Shown piece by piece: positions 42,682 through 51,048 of a stretch of DNA of 64,000 nucleotides. Each line of letters opens with the position of its first letter. Position 1 is the stretch's first letter. Made by a program: the position numbers and the translations under genes. The stretch comes from an uncultured Ruminococcus sp. GTDB lineage: Bacteria; Bacillota; Clostridia; Oscillospirales; Ruminococcaceae. The stretch spans positions 37,643-101,642 of the forward strand of contig CAMCRP010000004.1 of assembly GCA_945877315.1 (NCBI GenBank). The letters are read 5' to 3'. Below the pieces are notes generated by a model. That model was not told the DNA's origin. It saw nothing but the letters and a program-made list of their open reading frames with translations, and did not search any database.

Positions 42682-43878
42682 ATGCTTACGCTGGACAAGG
42701 TTTATCAGGCTTCATACGTTCTTAAAGAGGTCGTCAGGGAAACAGATATGATAAAGGGCAAAAATCTCTGCCCCGATTACAATATCTATCTGAAAACGGA
42801 AAATTTGCAGGTAACGGGTTCATTCAAGGTAAGGGGTGCTTATTATAAGATCTCCCAGCTTTCTCCCGAGGAAAAGGAGAAGGGCGTTATTGCCTGCTCT
42901 GCGGGAAATCACGCACAGGGCGTTGCTCTGGCTGCCAAGAAAAACGGCATAAAGGCGTGCATTTGTATCCCTGACAGCGCACCTATCTCCAAGGTTGAGG
43001 CTACCAAGAGCTACGGTGCTGATGTTTGTCTGGTTGAGGGTACATATGACGATGCTCACGACAAGGCTGTTGAGCTGCAGCAGCAGACAGGTGCAACATT
43101 TATCCATCCCTTCGATGACGAGCTTGTTATTGCGGGACAGGGTACTATCGGTCTGGAAATTCTTGAACAGCTGCCCAATGTTGAAGCGGTTGTTGTTCCT
43201 GTTGGCGGCGGCGGGCTGCTGAGCGGCGTTGCGTTTGCCATCAAGTCACTGCGCCCCGATGTTAAGGTATACGGCGTTCAGGCGGCGGGTGCTCCTTCTA
43301 TGGTAAATGCTGTCAGAGATAACAAGATAGAAACTCTCCCCTCCGTAAAGACCATTGCAGACGGTATTGCCGTAAAGACACCCGGAGATAACACCTTCGA
43401 CATTATTTCTAAGTATGTGGACGGACTTGTTACCGTTACCGATGACGAGATCGCTGCGGCTATCCTCACACTTATGGAGAAGCAGAAGCTGGTTTCCGAG
43501 GGTGCGGGTGCAGTTCCCGTTGCGGCACTGATGTTTGACAAGATCCCCGAGATAAAGGGCAAGAGAGTTTGCTGTCTGGTTTCCGGCGGTAATATCGACA
43601 TCACAAGCCTTTCCAGAGTTATCAACAGAGGTCTGCAGAAAACAGGCAGACTGGTGGATATGTCCATTGAGCTTATCGACAAGCCGGGTCAGCTGAGAAA
43701 TGTTTCTAAGGTCATCGGTAACGCAGGCGGTAACGTTACTTCCGTAAGCTACGGCAGAACAGACCTTGAAATGGACATTAACTCCTGCATCATCAAGCTG
43801 ACTATTGAAACAAGAAATTATGAGCATATCGAGCAGATCAAAAACGCTTTGAAGGAAGCGGGATTTAAGCTTCTTTAA
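42682..43878 (+). CDS. ilvA: Threonine ammonia-lyase
   Basis: 398 residues. PLP lysine in GSFKVRGAYYK; phosphate-binding loop PVGGGGLLSG; SAGNHAQGVA. It turns threonine into 2-oxobutanoate, the first step to isoleucine, or in catabolism to propionate. A single C-terminal ACT domain (VDMSIELIDKPGQLRNVSKV) is present, as in the shorter catabolic-like IlvA forms, while the T-box upstream argues for a biosynthetic role. ridA follows 110 bases downstream. Confidence 0.94.
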   Translation: MLTLDKVYQASYVLKEVVRETDMIKGKNLCPDYNIYLKTENLQVTGSFKVRGAYYKISQLSPEEKEKGVIACSAGNHAQGVALAAKKNGIKACICIPDSAPISKVEATKSYGADVCLVEGTYDDAHDKAVELQQQTGATFIHPFDDELVIAGQGTIGLEILEQLPNVEAVVVPVGGGGLLSGVAFAIKSLRPDVKVYGVQAAGAPSMVNAVRDNKIETLPSVKTIADGIAVKTPGDNTFDIISKYVDGLVTVTDDEIAAAILTLMEKQKLVSEGAGAVPVAALMFDKIPEIKGKRVCCLVSGGNIDITSLSRVINRGLQKTGRLVDMSIELIDKPGQLRNVSKVIGNAGGNVTSVSYGRTDLEMDINSCIIKLTIETRNYEHIEQIKNALKEAGFKLL

Positions 43879-43890
43879 TACTGAATCAAA

Positions 43891-43923
43891 GGGTCTTTCC
43901 CCGCCTTCGGCGGGGAAAGACCC
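43891..43923. repeat. Perfect 15-bp hairpin between ilvA and ridA
   Basis: GGGTCTTTCCCCGCC, loop TTC, then its exact complement. No T run on either side, so it is not a canonical terminator. It may partly insulate the two genes or protect the ilvA message. Confidence 0.8.
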
Positions 43924-43988
43924 TCCAAAATACGTTATCTATGAGTACGCATTACTCTAAATAAAGTTAAAAACAGGAGGAATTCACA

Positions 43989-44366
43989 ATGGAAAAAGTT
44001 TACACAAAAACAGCTCCCGACGCTATTGGACCCTACTCTCAGGCAGTAGTATCAAACGGAATGGTCTACACTTCGGGACAGATCGCTATCAACCCCGCCA
44101 GCGGAAACGTTGAAGCAGATACCATCGAGGGACAGACCGAGCAGATCATGAAGAATCTGGGCGAGGTGCTCAAGGCTTCCGGTGCGTCCTTTGAAACAGC
44201 CGTAAAGACCACCTGCTTCCTTGCAGATATGGGCGATTTTGCAAAGTTCAACGAGATCTACGGCAAGTATTTCACAAGCAAGCCCGCTCGTTCCTGCGTT
44301 GCTGTTAAGACTCTGCCCAAGAATGTTCTGGCTGAGGTCGAGGTTATTGCGGAGGTTGCTAAGTAA
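43989..44366 (+). CDS. ridA: RidA-family reactive intermediate deaminase
   Basis: 125 residues. AIGPYSQAV and TSGQIAINP at the N-terminus, and KPARSCVAVKTLPKN with the catalytic Arg, are typical. RidA hydrolyses the reactive enamine/imine released by PLP enzymes such as IlvA, so its place after ilvA makes biochemical sense. AGGAGGAATT precedes the ATG. Confidence 0.94.
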   Translation: MEKVYTKTAPDAIGPYSQAVVSNGMVYTSGQIAINPASGNVEADTIEGQTEQIMKNLGEVLKASGASFETAVKTTCFLADMGDFAKFNEIYGKYFTSKPARSCVAVKTLPKNVLAEVEVIAEVAK

Positions 44367-44389
44367 GGCTTTTGGCTGACACAAAACAT

Positions 44390-44416
44390 TGTAGGGGACG
44401 GGTTGCCCGTCCCATG
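44390..44416. repeat. TGTAGGGG palindromic repeat, copy 4
   Basis: TGTAGGGGACGGGTTGCCCG followed by TCCCATG. Intergenic, between ridA and its terminator. Confidence 0.7.
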
Positions 44417-44428
44417 TAGCAAATGAAA

Positions 44429-44461
44429 AAGCGGTTCCCGAAAAGGAGCCGCTTCTTTTTG
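44429..44461 (+). terminator. Bidirectional terminator between ridA and speB
   Basis: AAGCGGTTCC and GGAGCCGCTT form the stem; CTTTTTG follows on the plus strand and a T run on the minus strand. Confidence 0.85.
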
Positions 44462-44476
44462 TTTATATGAGATTTC

Positions 44477-45352
44477 TCAGCGATATATTGCCAGCAAAGT
44501 TTCCCTAAGCAGCTTGCAGGCAATAGCCGTAGATGCGCCGCTTTGGTCGTAGTGGGGGGACAGTTCATTCAGGTCTGCGCCAACGATATTCAGGGAATTT
44601 CCGATTTTAATAATAGCGTCCAGCAGCTGATTGAAGGTCGCACCGCCCGCTTCGGGAGTTCCCGTGCCGCAGAAGAATGCGGGGTCAAGAACGTCAAGGT
44701 CGATAGTCAGGTAGACATTTTTCCCCTTTAGCCTTTCGATGACCTCGGGCAATGCGTCAAAGGAAACGCCGTCAATGCCCGTTTTATACATGAACGTGTG
44801 CTTCTCAGCAAAGCGGAATTCCTCACGGTCGCCGCTTCTTATGCCAAACTGGAAAATGCGTCCGTCGCCCACAATATCATAACAGCGTCTGAGAACGCAG
44901 GCGTGGGACAGGTGCTGTCCCAGATATTCGTCACGAAGGTCGGCGTGAGCGTCAAAGTGGAGAATGTACACATCATTATCGTACTTTTCGGAAATTGCAC
45001 GGAACTGTCCCAGAGTTACCAGATGCTCGCCGCCAAGCATTAGGGGCAGCTTGCCGTCGGAAAGTATCTCCGCTGTTCTCGCCTGTATATCGTCAAGAGC
45101 GGATTCGGGAGAACCGAAACGCAGCTCCAAATCGCCGCTGTCGAAAATTTTGCAGTCGGTCAGGTCCTTGTTCTGATAGGGGGAATAGGTTTCGATGCCG
45201 AAGCTTTCCGCACGAATATCCCGAGGTCCGAAGCGTGTCCCGGGGCGGTAAGAGGTGGTGCAGTCGTAGGGTGCGCCGAAAATTACTATTCTGCTTTCGT
45301 CATATGTCGCCTCACAGCCGATAAATGCCGAAATGCTGTTTTCAAGAGCCAT
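44477..45352 (-). CDS. speB: Agmatinase
   Basis: 291 residues, ureohydrolase fold. The two manganese-binding motifs are HFDAHADLRDEY and IDLDVLDPAFFCGTGTPE; GGEHL supplies the first His ligand. It converts agmatine to putrescine and urea. Last gene of a leftward operon speD-speA-speE-speB that contains every step from arginine to spermidine. AAAGGAAAA precedes the ATG. Confidence 0.93.
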   Translation of the reverse strand: MALENSISAFIGCEATYDESRIVIFGAPYDCTTSYRPGTRFGPRDIRAESFGIETYSPYQNKDLTDCKIFDSGDLELRFGSPESALDDIQARTAEILSDGKLPLMLGGEHLVTLGQFRAISEKYDNDVYILHFDAHADLRDEYLGQHLSHACVLRRCYDIVGDGRIFQFGIRSGDREEFRFAEKHTFMYKTGIDGVSFDALPEVIERLKGKNVYLTIDLDVLDPAFFCGTGTPEAGGATFNQLLDAIIKIGNSLNIVGADLNELSPHYDQSGASTAIACKLLRETLLAIYR

Positions 45353-45380
45353 AAAAATTTTCCTTTCTGCGGGTGGTTAC

Positions 45381-46226
45381 TTACGCTTCATCAAGCAGCT
45401 TTTTGACATAGTTGGGTATCATAAAGCAGCCCTTGTGAAGGTCGGTGTTGTAGTACTGAGTTTCAATTCCGAGAGCATTCCATTTATCTGCGTCCGCTTC
45501 GAGCGGATCAACGGTCTTTGAAGCATAGCCGAAAAGCCAATGTCCCGAAGGATATGTGGGGATATGCACCTGATAAACACGGCAGATAGGGAAGAACTCA
45601 TTGATGCGCTTGTGCGCCCTCTGCATTGCCCGTGCGTCGTCGGAATAGTAGGGGCTCTCGTGCTGATTTACGAGAATACCGTTTTCGGTGAGAGCATTGT
45701 AGCAGTTGCCGTAAAATTCGCTGGTGAACAGTCCCTCTCCCGGACCGAACGGGTCGGTGCTGTCAACGATAATAAGGTCGTATTCGTTAGCCTTTCTGCG
45801 GACATATTTCAGACCGTCCTCGTAATAGATATGCACACGGCTGTCGTCAAGGCGGCAGGCAGTCTGACGGAGATATTCACGGCAAACCGCAACCACTCTT
45901 TCGTCAATTTCAACCATATCAATGCGTTCAACAGTCTTATAGCGGCAAAGCTCCCTGATAGTGCCGCCGTCACCCGCTCCGATAACGAGTATCTTTTTAA
46001 TATCGGGGTTGGACGCCATTGCAACGTGTGTTATCATTTCGTGATATATAAATTCGTCCTTTTCGGTGAGCATCATAATTCCGTCAAGGGTGAGAAAACG
46101 TCCGAATTCCTCGCTTTGGAAAACATCTATCCGCTGAAATTCGCTTTCCTCGGTGTAAAGCTGCTTGTCAACACGAATGGACATTTTCACGTTGGGAGTG
46201 TGCATTTCGCTGAACCATAATTCCAT
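45381..46226 (-). CDS. speE: Spermidine synthase
   Basis: 281 residues. LVIGAGDGGTIRELCR binds decarboxylated SAM, IDMVEIDERVV follows, and DLIIVDSTDPFGPGEGLF carries the catalytic Asp. It transfers aminopropyl to putrescine. The N-terminus MELWFSEMHTPNVKMSI is typical of the family; the start at 46226 follows GGAGAAATACTT, and a longer frame would overlap the end of speA. 14 bases separate it from speA. Confidence 0.95.
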   Translation of the reverse strand: MELWFSEMHTPNVKMSIRVDKQLYTEESEFQRIDVFQSEEFGRFLTLDGIMMLTEKDEFIYHEMITHVAMASNPDIKKILVIGAGDGGTIRELCRYKTVERIDMVEIDERVVAVCREYLRQTACRLDDSRVHIYYEDGLKYVRRKANEYDLIIVDSTDPFGPGEGLFTSEFYGNCYNALTENGILVNQHESPYYSDDARAMQRAHKRINEFFPICRVYQVHIPTYPSGHWLFGYASKTVDPLEADADKWNALGIETQYYNTDLHKGCFMIPNYVKKLLDEA

Positions 46227-46240
46227 AAGTATTTCTCCAA

Positions 46241-47689
46241 TCATTTCAGGACTTTAATATTTCTAATTTCCATATCTTCGGGACCCGTAAGGGAACAGCC
46301 TCTTTCACGGGAATATTCGATATATCTGAGAATTTCCTCTGTAATAAGCTCTCCCGGGGCAACAATGGGTATTCCGGGAGGATAGCACATAACGAACTCA
46401 CTGCTTATCCTGCCTGCGCTTTCCGACAGAGGGATAGTTTCCTGCTCGCCGTAAAATGCAGTTTGTGGGGACACCTTGACTGCGGGGTTGATGTACTCGT
46501 GTTCAAGCATACCTGTCTTGTCACGGCTGTAACGGCGTTTTATCTCCGCAAGTGCGGAAACAAGGCGTTCTATCGCCATTTCACGGTCGCCGACGGAAAT
46601 GTATGCAAGAATGTTTCCTATGTCGCCGAATTCTATCTGAATATCATAGCTGTCACGGAGAATGTCATAAACCTCAATTCCCGCAAGACCAATATCTCTC
46701 GTGTAAACGGAAAGCTTTGTGCGGTCGAAATCGTAAATATCCTTACCGTTTATCAGCTCGGAGGAATACGCATAATATCCGCCTATTTTGTTAATTTCCG
46801 CACGGGCATATTCCGCAAGGGTCATTACCTTGTGGAAAATCTCTCTGCCGTTTAACGCAAGATTTCTTCGGGAAATATCCAGAGAAGAAAGCAGAAGATA
46901 GGAGGCACTTGTAGTCTGAGTAAGGTTGATGACCGAATGTATATGACCGTCGCTGACAGTGCAGCTTTTGCCGATAAGCAGGCAGCTGCTCTGAGTAAGG
47001 GAGCCGCCCGATTTGTGCATGGAAACCGACGCCATATCCGCACCTGCCGCCATTGCGGGCATGGGCATATCCTCGCCGAAATAGAAGTGCGTTCCGTGGG
47101 CTTCGTCCGCAAGGCAGAGCATACCGTGTTTATGAGCAAGCTCGGCGATAGCCTTTATGTCGGAGCAGATGCCGTAATAGGTGGGATTGTTCACGAAAAC
47201 CGCCTTTGCATCGGGGTTTTCCAGAATAGCCTTTTCCACGTCCTCAACGGACATTCCCAGTGCAATTCCCAGACGGGAGTCCATACCCGGATTTACGTAA
47301 ACGGGGACTGCACCGCACACGACCAGCGAATTGATTGCACTTCGGTGGACGTTTCTCGGCATGATTATCTTATCCCCCGCCTTGCAGACGGAAAGAATCA
47401 TGGACTGAACGCATGACGTTGTGCCGCCGACCATAAAGAAGCAGCTTCTTGCGCCGAACGCTTCCGCAGCCAGCTCCTGAGCGTCCTTTATGACGGAAAC
47501 GGGGTGACAGAGGTTGTCCAGCGGCTTCATTGAGTTTACGTCGACGGAAAGGCAGGATTTTCCCAGAAATGCGGTAAGCTCGGGATTTCCCCGTCCGTGC
47601 TTGTGTCCCGGCACGTCAAAGGGGACAACCCTTGCGTCCTTATACTTCATTAGTGCTTCGTAAATAGGTGCATTGCTTTGAGTTAGCAT
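46241..47689 (-). CDS. speA: Arginine decarboxylase (fold I PLP, SpeA/Orn-Lys-Arg decarboxylase family)
   Basis: 482 residues. PFDVPGHKHGRG near the N-terminus, ADEAHGTHF, and the PLP lysine in SMHKSGGSLTQSS are characteristic. Length matches the short Gram-positive form (B. subtilis SpeA) rather than the large inducible enzymes. Neighbouring agmatinase points to arginine as substrate; lysine or ornithine cannot be ruled out from sequence. GGAGG precedes the ATG. Confidence 0.9.
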   Translation of the reverse strand: MLTQSNAPIYEALMKYKDARVVPFDVPGHKHGRGNPELTAFLGKSCLSVDVNSMKPLDNLCHPVSVIKDAQELAAEAFGARSCFFMVGGTTSCVQSMILSVCKAGDKIIMPRNVHRSAINSLVVCGAVPVYVNPGMDSRLGIALGMSVEDVEKAILENPDAKAVFVNNPTYYGICSDIKAIAELAHKHGMLCLADEAHGTHFYFGEDMPMPAMAAGADMASVSMHKSGGSLTQSSCLLIGKSCTVSDGHIHSVINLTQTTSASYLLLSSLDISRRNLALNGREIFHKVMTLAEYARAEINKIGGYYAYSSELINGKDIYDFDRTKLSVYTRDIGLAGIEVYDILRDSYDIQIEFGDIGNILAYISVGDREMAIERLVSALAEIKRRYSRDKTGMLEHEYINPAVKVSPQTAFYGEQETIPLSESAGRISSEFVMCYPPGIPIVAPGELITEEILRYIEYSRERGCSLTGPEDMEIRNIKVLK

Positions 47690-47721
47690 TTTTTTCGCCT
47701 CCGACTGTTATGTTTATCCTT

Positions 47722-47738
47722 CGCCGCCGCAGGCGGCG
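47722..47738. repeat. Small perfect GC hairpin before speA
   Basis: CGCCGCC, loop GCA, GGCGGCG. No T run. It lies in the speD-speA spacer, about 30 bases before the speA start. Confidence 0.5.
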
Positions 47739-47764
47739 GAGAGAAACACAAAATAAAGAATAAC

Positions 47765-47804
47765 AAGGCGGGGCTTATCCGAGATGGGAAAAGCCGTCCG
47801 CCTT
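47765..47804 (-). terminator. Hairpin after speD, possible weak terminator
   Basis: AAGGCGG-GGCTT pairs with AAGCC-GT-CCGCCTT; the minus strand then reads TTGTTATTC. It could lower speA-speE-speB expression relative to speD. Confidence 0.5.
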
Positions 47805-47809
47805 TATTT

Positions 47810-48622
47810 TCAGAATATATTCTGTCCGCTGAAAATCTCAATCATCTCACGGCGGAGCAGGTCGTTTATTTCAAGCCTGCGCTTGGGTGCAAGCTCGTAG
47901 GTATCGGTGTTGAACAGGTAGTTTTGCAGGAAGATCTCCTTTATCATCATACGGGTATGGAAAATGTTAGCCTGATAAACATTCATATCCACAGCGTCGT
48001 ATCTGTCAAGGGTTTCCTTTGCGATATAATCCTGAATGGACGCTATCTTGTGATCCATAAACAGCTTCTTGCCCGACATTTCTCTTGTAAAGCCCCTTAC
48101 ACGGTAGTCGATGGTGATAATGTCCGAATCGAAGCTGCCGATAAGATAGTCCAGCACGTTCAGCGGGGAAATCCGTCCGCAGGTGGAAACGTCAATATCC
48201 ACTCTGAATGTGGTTATCTCGTTGTCGGGGTGAAATTCGGGATAGGTATGGACGGTGAGGTGGCTTTTGTCCAGATGTCCCGCAATATCCTGTTTTCCGG
48301 GGATAGGAACGTGACGCATATTGCAGGATTCGTCGATAAGCTCATTAGGCAGATAATCCTCGGAAACCAGCAGCGTAACACTGGCACCCTGAGGGTCATA
48401 GTCCTGCTTGGAGATATTCAGCACATGCGCACCTATCATATCCGTAACATCGCAAAGAATTTTGGTCAGACGGTCGCTGTTGTACTGCTCGTCGATATAT
48501 TTGATATAATCCTTCTTTTCTCTTTCACTTTTTGCATAGCAAATATCGTAGATATTGAAGCTGAGAGTTTTAGTAAGGTTGTTAAATCCATAAAGCGTGA
48601 GCTTTTCGTTCAACCCTATCAT
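47810..48622 (-). CDS. speD: S-adenosylmethionine decarboxylase proenzyme (E. coli-type SpeD)
   Basis: 270 residues, colinear with E. coli SpeD (264). YGFNNLTKTLSFNIYDICYA opens the protein. The self-cleavage site is HLDKSHLTVHTYPE; the Ser becomes the pyruvoyl group after cleavage. STCGRISPL carries the processing Cys. It makes the aminopropyl donor for SpeE. An upstream in-frame ATG at 48682 would lie at the expected transcription start and lacks a ribosome site, so I start at 48622 behind AAAGG. Confidence 0.95.
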   Translation of the reverse strand: MIGLNEKLTLYGFNNLTKTLSFNIYDICYAKSEREKKDYIKYIDEQYNSDRLTKILCDVTDMIGAHVLNISKQDYDPQGASVTLLVSEDYLPNELIDESCNMRHVPIPGKQDIAGHLDKSHLTVHTYPEFHPDNEITTFRVDIDVSTCGRISPLNVLDYLIGSFDSDIITIDYRVRGFTREMSGKKLFMDHKIASIQDYIAKETLDRYDAVDMNVYQANIFHTRMMIKEIFLQNYLFNTDTYELAPKRRLEINDLLRREMIEIFSGQNIF

Positions 48623-48687
48623 CACATACCTTTCGGAGATTGTCAATGCGGTTTGCCCCAATTTTTGCACATAACCGCTCATATTAG

Positions 48688-48716
48688 ATAATACGCTATA
48701 TTTTCAAGAATGTCAA
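48688..48716 (-). promoter_or_regulatory. Promoter of the spermidine operon
   Basis: On the minus strand TTGACA, 17 bases, TATTAT. Confidence 0.8.
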
Positions 48717-48911
48717 TAGATTTCAGCAAATTTCTTATGAAATTTTATGGTGATAAATAAATTCTCTCATTTTCTCCTAAATGCTCCTGTATTCTCTTGA
48801 TTTCTTCAACAGTAATTTAATGGAAATCTTATAAATGAAGTGTTTTAACCATTGCTGAAACAGGCTTTTTCGGAATATATTCTCGGTTCAACGTTTGGTA
48901 ACATATTTCCC

Positions 48912-48940
48912 TTGCGGATTTCAAATTATTCTGATACAAT
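48912..48940 (+). promoter_or_regulatory. Possible promoter of the EamA transporter gene
   Basis: TTGCGG, 17 bases, TACAAT, 34 bases before the ATG. The rest of the 350-base gap to speD holds only the opposite promoter. Confidence 0.5.
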
Positions 48941-48973
48941 TATCGGAGATTTTACGTTTTGGAGTCCTGATTC

Positions 48974-49858
48974 ATGCAAAAGAAAATCGCACCCCTTCTT
49001 ATAATACTTGCCGCATGTCTGTGGGGGCTTCTGGGAATATTTGTCCGCCGCTTCAATGAGTTTGGCGTGGAGGCTATGAGCATAGTTTTCCTGCGGGCAG
49101 TGCTTACCTCTCTTATGACGGCGGCAGCGGCGGCTGTTACCGATGTTAAGCAGCTAAAGCTTCGTTTTCGGGATATATGGATATTTGCGGGAATGGGGCT
49201 GATAAGCATAGTTTTCTTCAATTTCTGCTATTTTACCGCCATTTCCATGATGTCCATTTCCGTTGCGGCAATACTGCTTTACACCGCTCCCGTGTTTGTA
49301 ATGATACTGTCTGCGGTGATATACAAGGAGAAGATAACCGTACGCAAAATGGCGGCAATGGCAGTTATAATGGCGGGGCTGGTGCTAGTGACGGGCGTTT
49401 ACAGCGGGGGATTTTCCGTTACGCCTTCGGGTGTCCTGTATGGCTTAGGCTCGGCTTTGGGATATGCCATGTACAGCATTTTCAACCGTGCGGCAATTGA
49501 CAGGGGGTATAAGCCCTTTGCGGTAACTGCCTGGGGATTTGGCTTTGCTGCACTGTTTTCGGTGCTTTTTGCGGATATGGGAGCTATCGGGGAGATGATT
49601 TCCCTTCGTCCCTCCATGGTGGGATTTGCAGTGCTGTTTGCGGCTGTGACCTCGGCGGCACCTTATATTTTGTATTCTGCGGGACTGAAATATACCGAAA
49701 CGGGCAAGGCTGCTATCTATTCTTCCATAGAACCCGCCGCAGCGGCTGTTTTCGGTATGATATTCTGCAATGAAAAGCTGACGATACCCGCCGTTTTGGG
49801 GGCTGCTATGATACTTGCGGCGTCTGCACTCTGCTCATCATCTTCCGAAAAGGAATAA
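48974..49858 (+). CDS. EamA/DMT-family transporter
   Basis: 294 residues with ten membrane helices in two EamA repeats; the second half contains the typical ending LKYTETGKAAIYSSIEPAAAAVFG. Members move metabolites, often amino acids or nucleosides, out or in; the substrate is not readable. It starts a run with an MFS transporter (10-base gap) and a GH27 enzyme. Confidence 0.88.
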   Translation: MQKKIAPLLIILAACLWGLLGIFVRRFNEFGVEAMSIVFLRAVLTSLMTAAAAAVTDVKQLKLRFRDIWIFAGMGLISIVFFNFCYFTAISMMSISVAAILLYTAPVFVMILSAVIYKEKITVRKMAAMAVIMAGLVLVTGVYSGGFSVTPSGVLYGLGSALGYAMYSIFNRAAIDRGYKPFAVTAWGFGFAALFSVLFADMGAIGEMISLRPSMVGFAVLFAAVTSAAPYILYSAGLKYTETGKAAIYSSIEPAAAAVFGMIFCNEKLTIPAVLGAAMILAASALCSSSSEKE

Positions 49859-49868
49859 GGAGATAAAA

Positions 49869-51032
49869 ATGTTTTCGCTTTTGATAGTAGTAATTTACCT
49901 TTCCTTTATAAGCCTTGGACTGCCCGATTCCATAACGGGGGCGGCGTGGCCTGTAATGCAGCAGGAATTGGGTGCACCCCTGTCCTATGCGGGGATAATT
50001 ACAATGATAATCGCCTTCGGTACTGTCATTTCGGGGCTAATGTCCGAAATGGTCATACGCAGGTTCGGGGCGGGTCTTGTGACGGCTGTCAGCGTGCTGA
50101 TGACCGCTGCGGCACTGTTCGGATTTTCCGTGTCGAAATCATTTCTGCCCCTTTGCCTATGGTCAATACCCTACGGGTTGGGTGCGGGAGCGGTGGATGC
50201 TGCCCTTAACAATTATGTTGCCCTGCACTATTCCGCCCGACATATGAACTGGCTCCACTGCTTCTGGGGCGTGGGCTGTTCGCTGGGACCGTGTATTATG
50301 GGATATTGTCTTTCGGCGCAAATGGGCTGGAGAAGCGGTTACAGGACTATTTCGATTATGCAGATCGTTCTTGCTGCGATAATTTTTGCAAGCCTTCCTA
50401 TGTGGAAAAAAAGCGTTTCCGAAACGGCTGAGAGCGAAAAGCCCACAGGTATCGCTGCCGCACTGAAAATAAAGGGCGTTCCCCTTGCGCTTTTGCTGTT
50501 TTTTGGATATTGTTCGCTGGAATCCACAGCGGGCATATGGGCAAGCAGCTATTTTGCAAGCTTCAAGGGGGCAGACCCCGAAACCGCCGCAAAGCTGGCT
50601 TCCGTTTTCTACATCGGGATAACGGCGGGACGCTTTCTCAGCGGAATTATTGCCGATAAGGCGGGGGACAGAACGCTTATCCGCACGGGCTTTTCGGTGA
50701 TACTGCCGGGACTTATTCTGACGGCAATTCCTTCGGAGGGAATATGGCTTTCGGCGGCGGGATTGATCCTCATAGGCTTGGGTTGTGCGCCTATCTATCC
50801 CGCTATGATACACGCTGTTCCCACAAATTTCGGAAAGGAATGTTCGCAGTCCATAATAGGCATACAAATGGCAAGTGCATATGTGGGAACGACCTTTATG
50901 CCGCCGCTTTTCGGGATAATTGCCGAAAATGTCAGCCTTGGGTGCTACCCGTTTTATATGCTGATATTTTTGATATTGATGATAACCGCCTCGGAAACCC
51001 TGAATAAAACAGTTGATAAAAATATTTCGTAA
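49869..51032 (+). CDS. MFS transporter, FucP/sugar-like
   Basis: 388 residues, 12 membrane helices. SFISLGLPDSITGAAWPVMQQELG and WSIPYGLGAGAVDAALNNYVA resemble the Clostridial sugar-transport branch of the major facilitators. AAGGAGATAAAA stands before the ATG at 49869. It ends 16 bases before the alpha-galactosidase gene, which suggests uptake of an alpha-galactoside or its product; this is inferred from position. Confidence 0.85.
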   Translation: MFSLLIVVIYLSFISLGLPDSITGAAWPVMQQELGAPLSYAGIITMIIAFGTVISGLMSEMVIRRFGAGLVTAVSVLMTAAALFGFSVSKSFLPLCLWSIPYGLGAGAVDAALNNYVALHYSARHMNWLHCFWGVGCSLGPCIMGYCLSAQMGWRSGYRTISIMQIVLAAIIFASLPMWKKSVSETAESEKPTGIAAALKIKGVPLALLLFFGYCSLESTAGIWASSYFASFKGADPETAAKLASVFYIGITAGRFLSGIIADKAGDRTLIRTGFSVILPGLILTAIPSEGIWLSAAGLILIGLGCAPIYPAMIHAVPTNFGKECSQSIIGIQMASAYVGTTFMPPLFGIIAENVSLGCYPFYMLIFLILMITASETLNKTVDKNIS

Positions 51033-51048
51033 ACAGGAGGACATTTCT

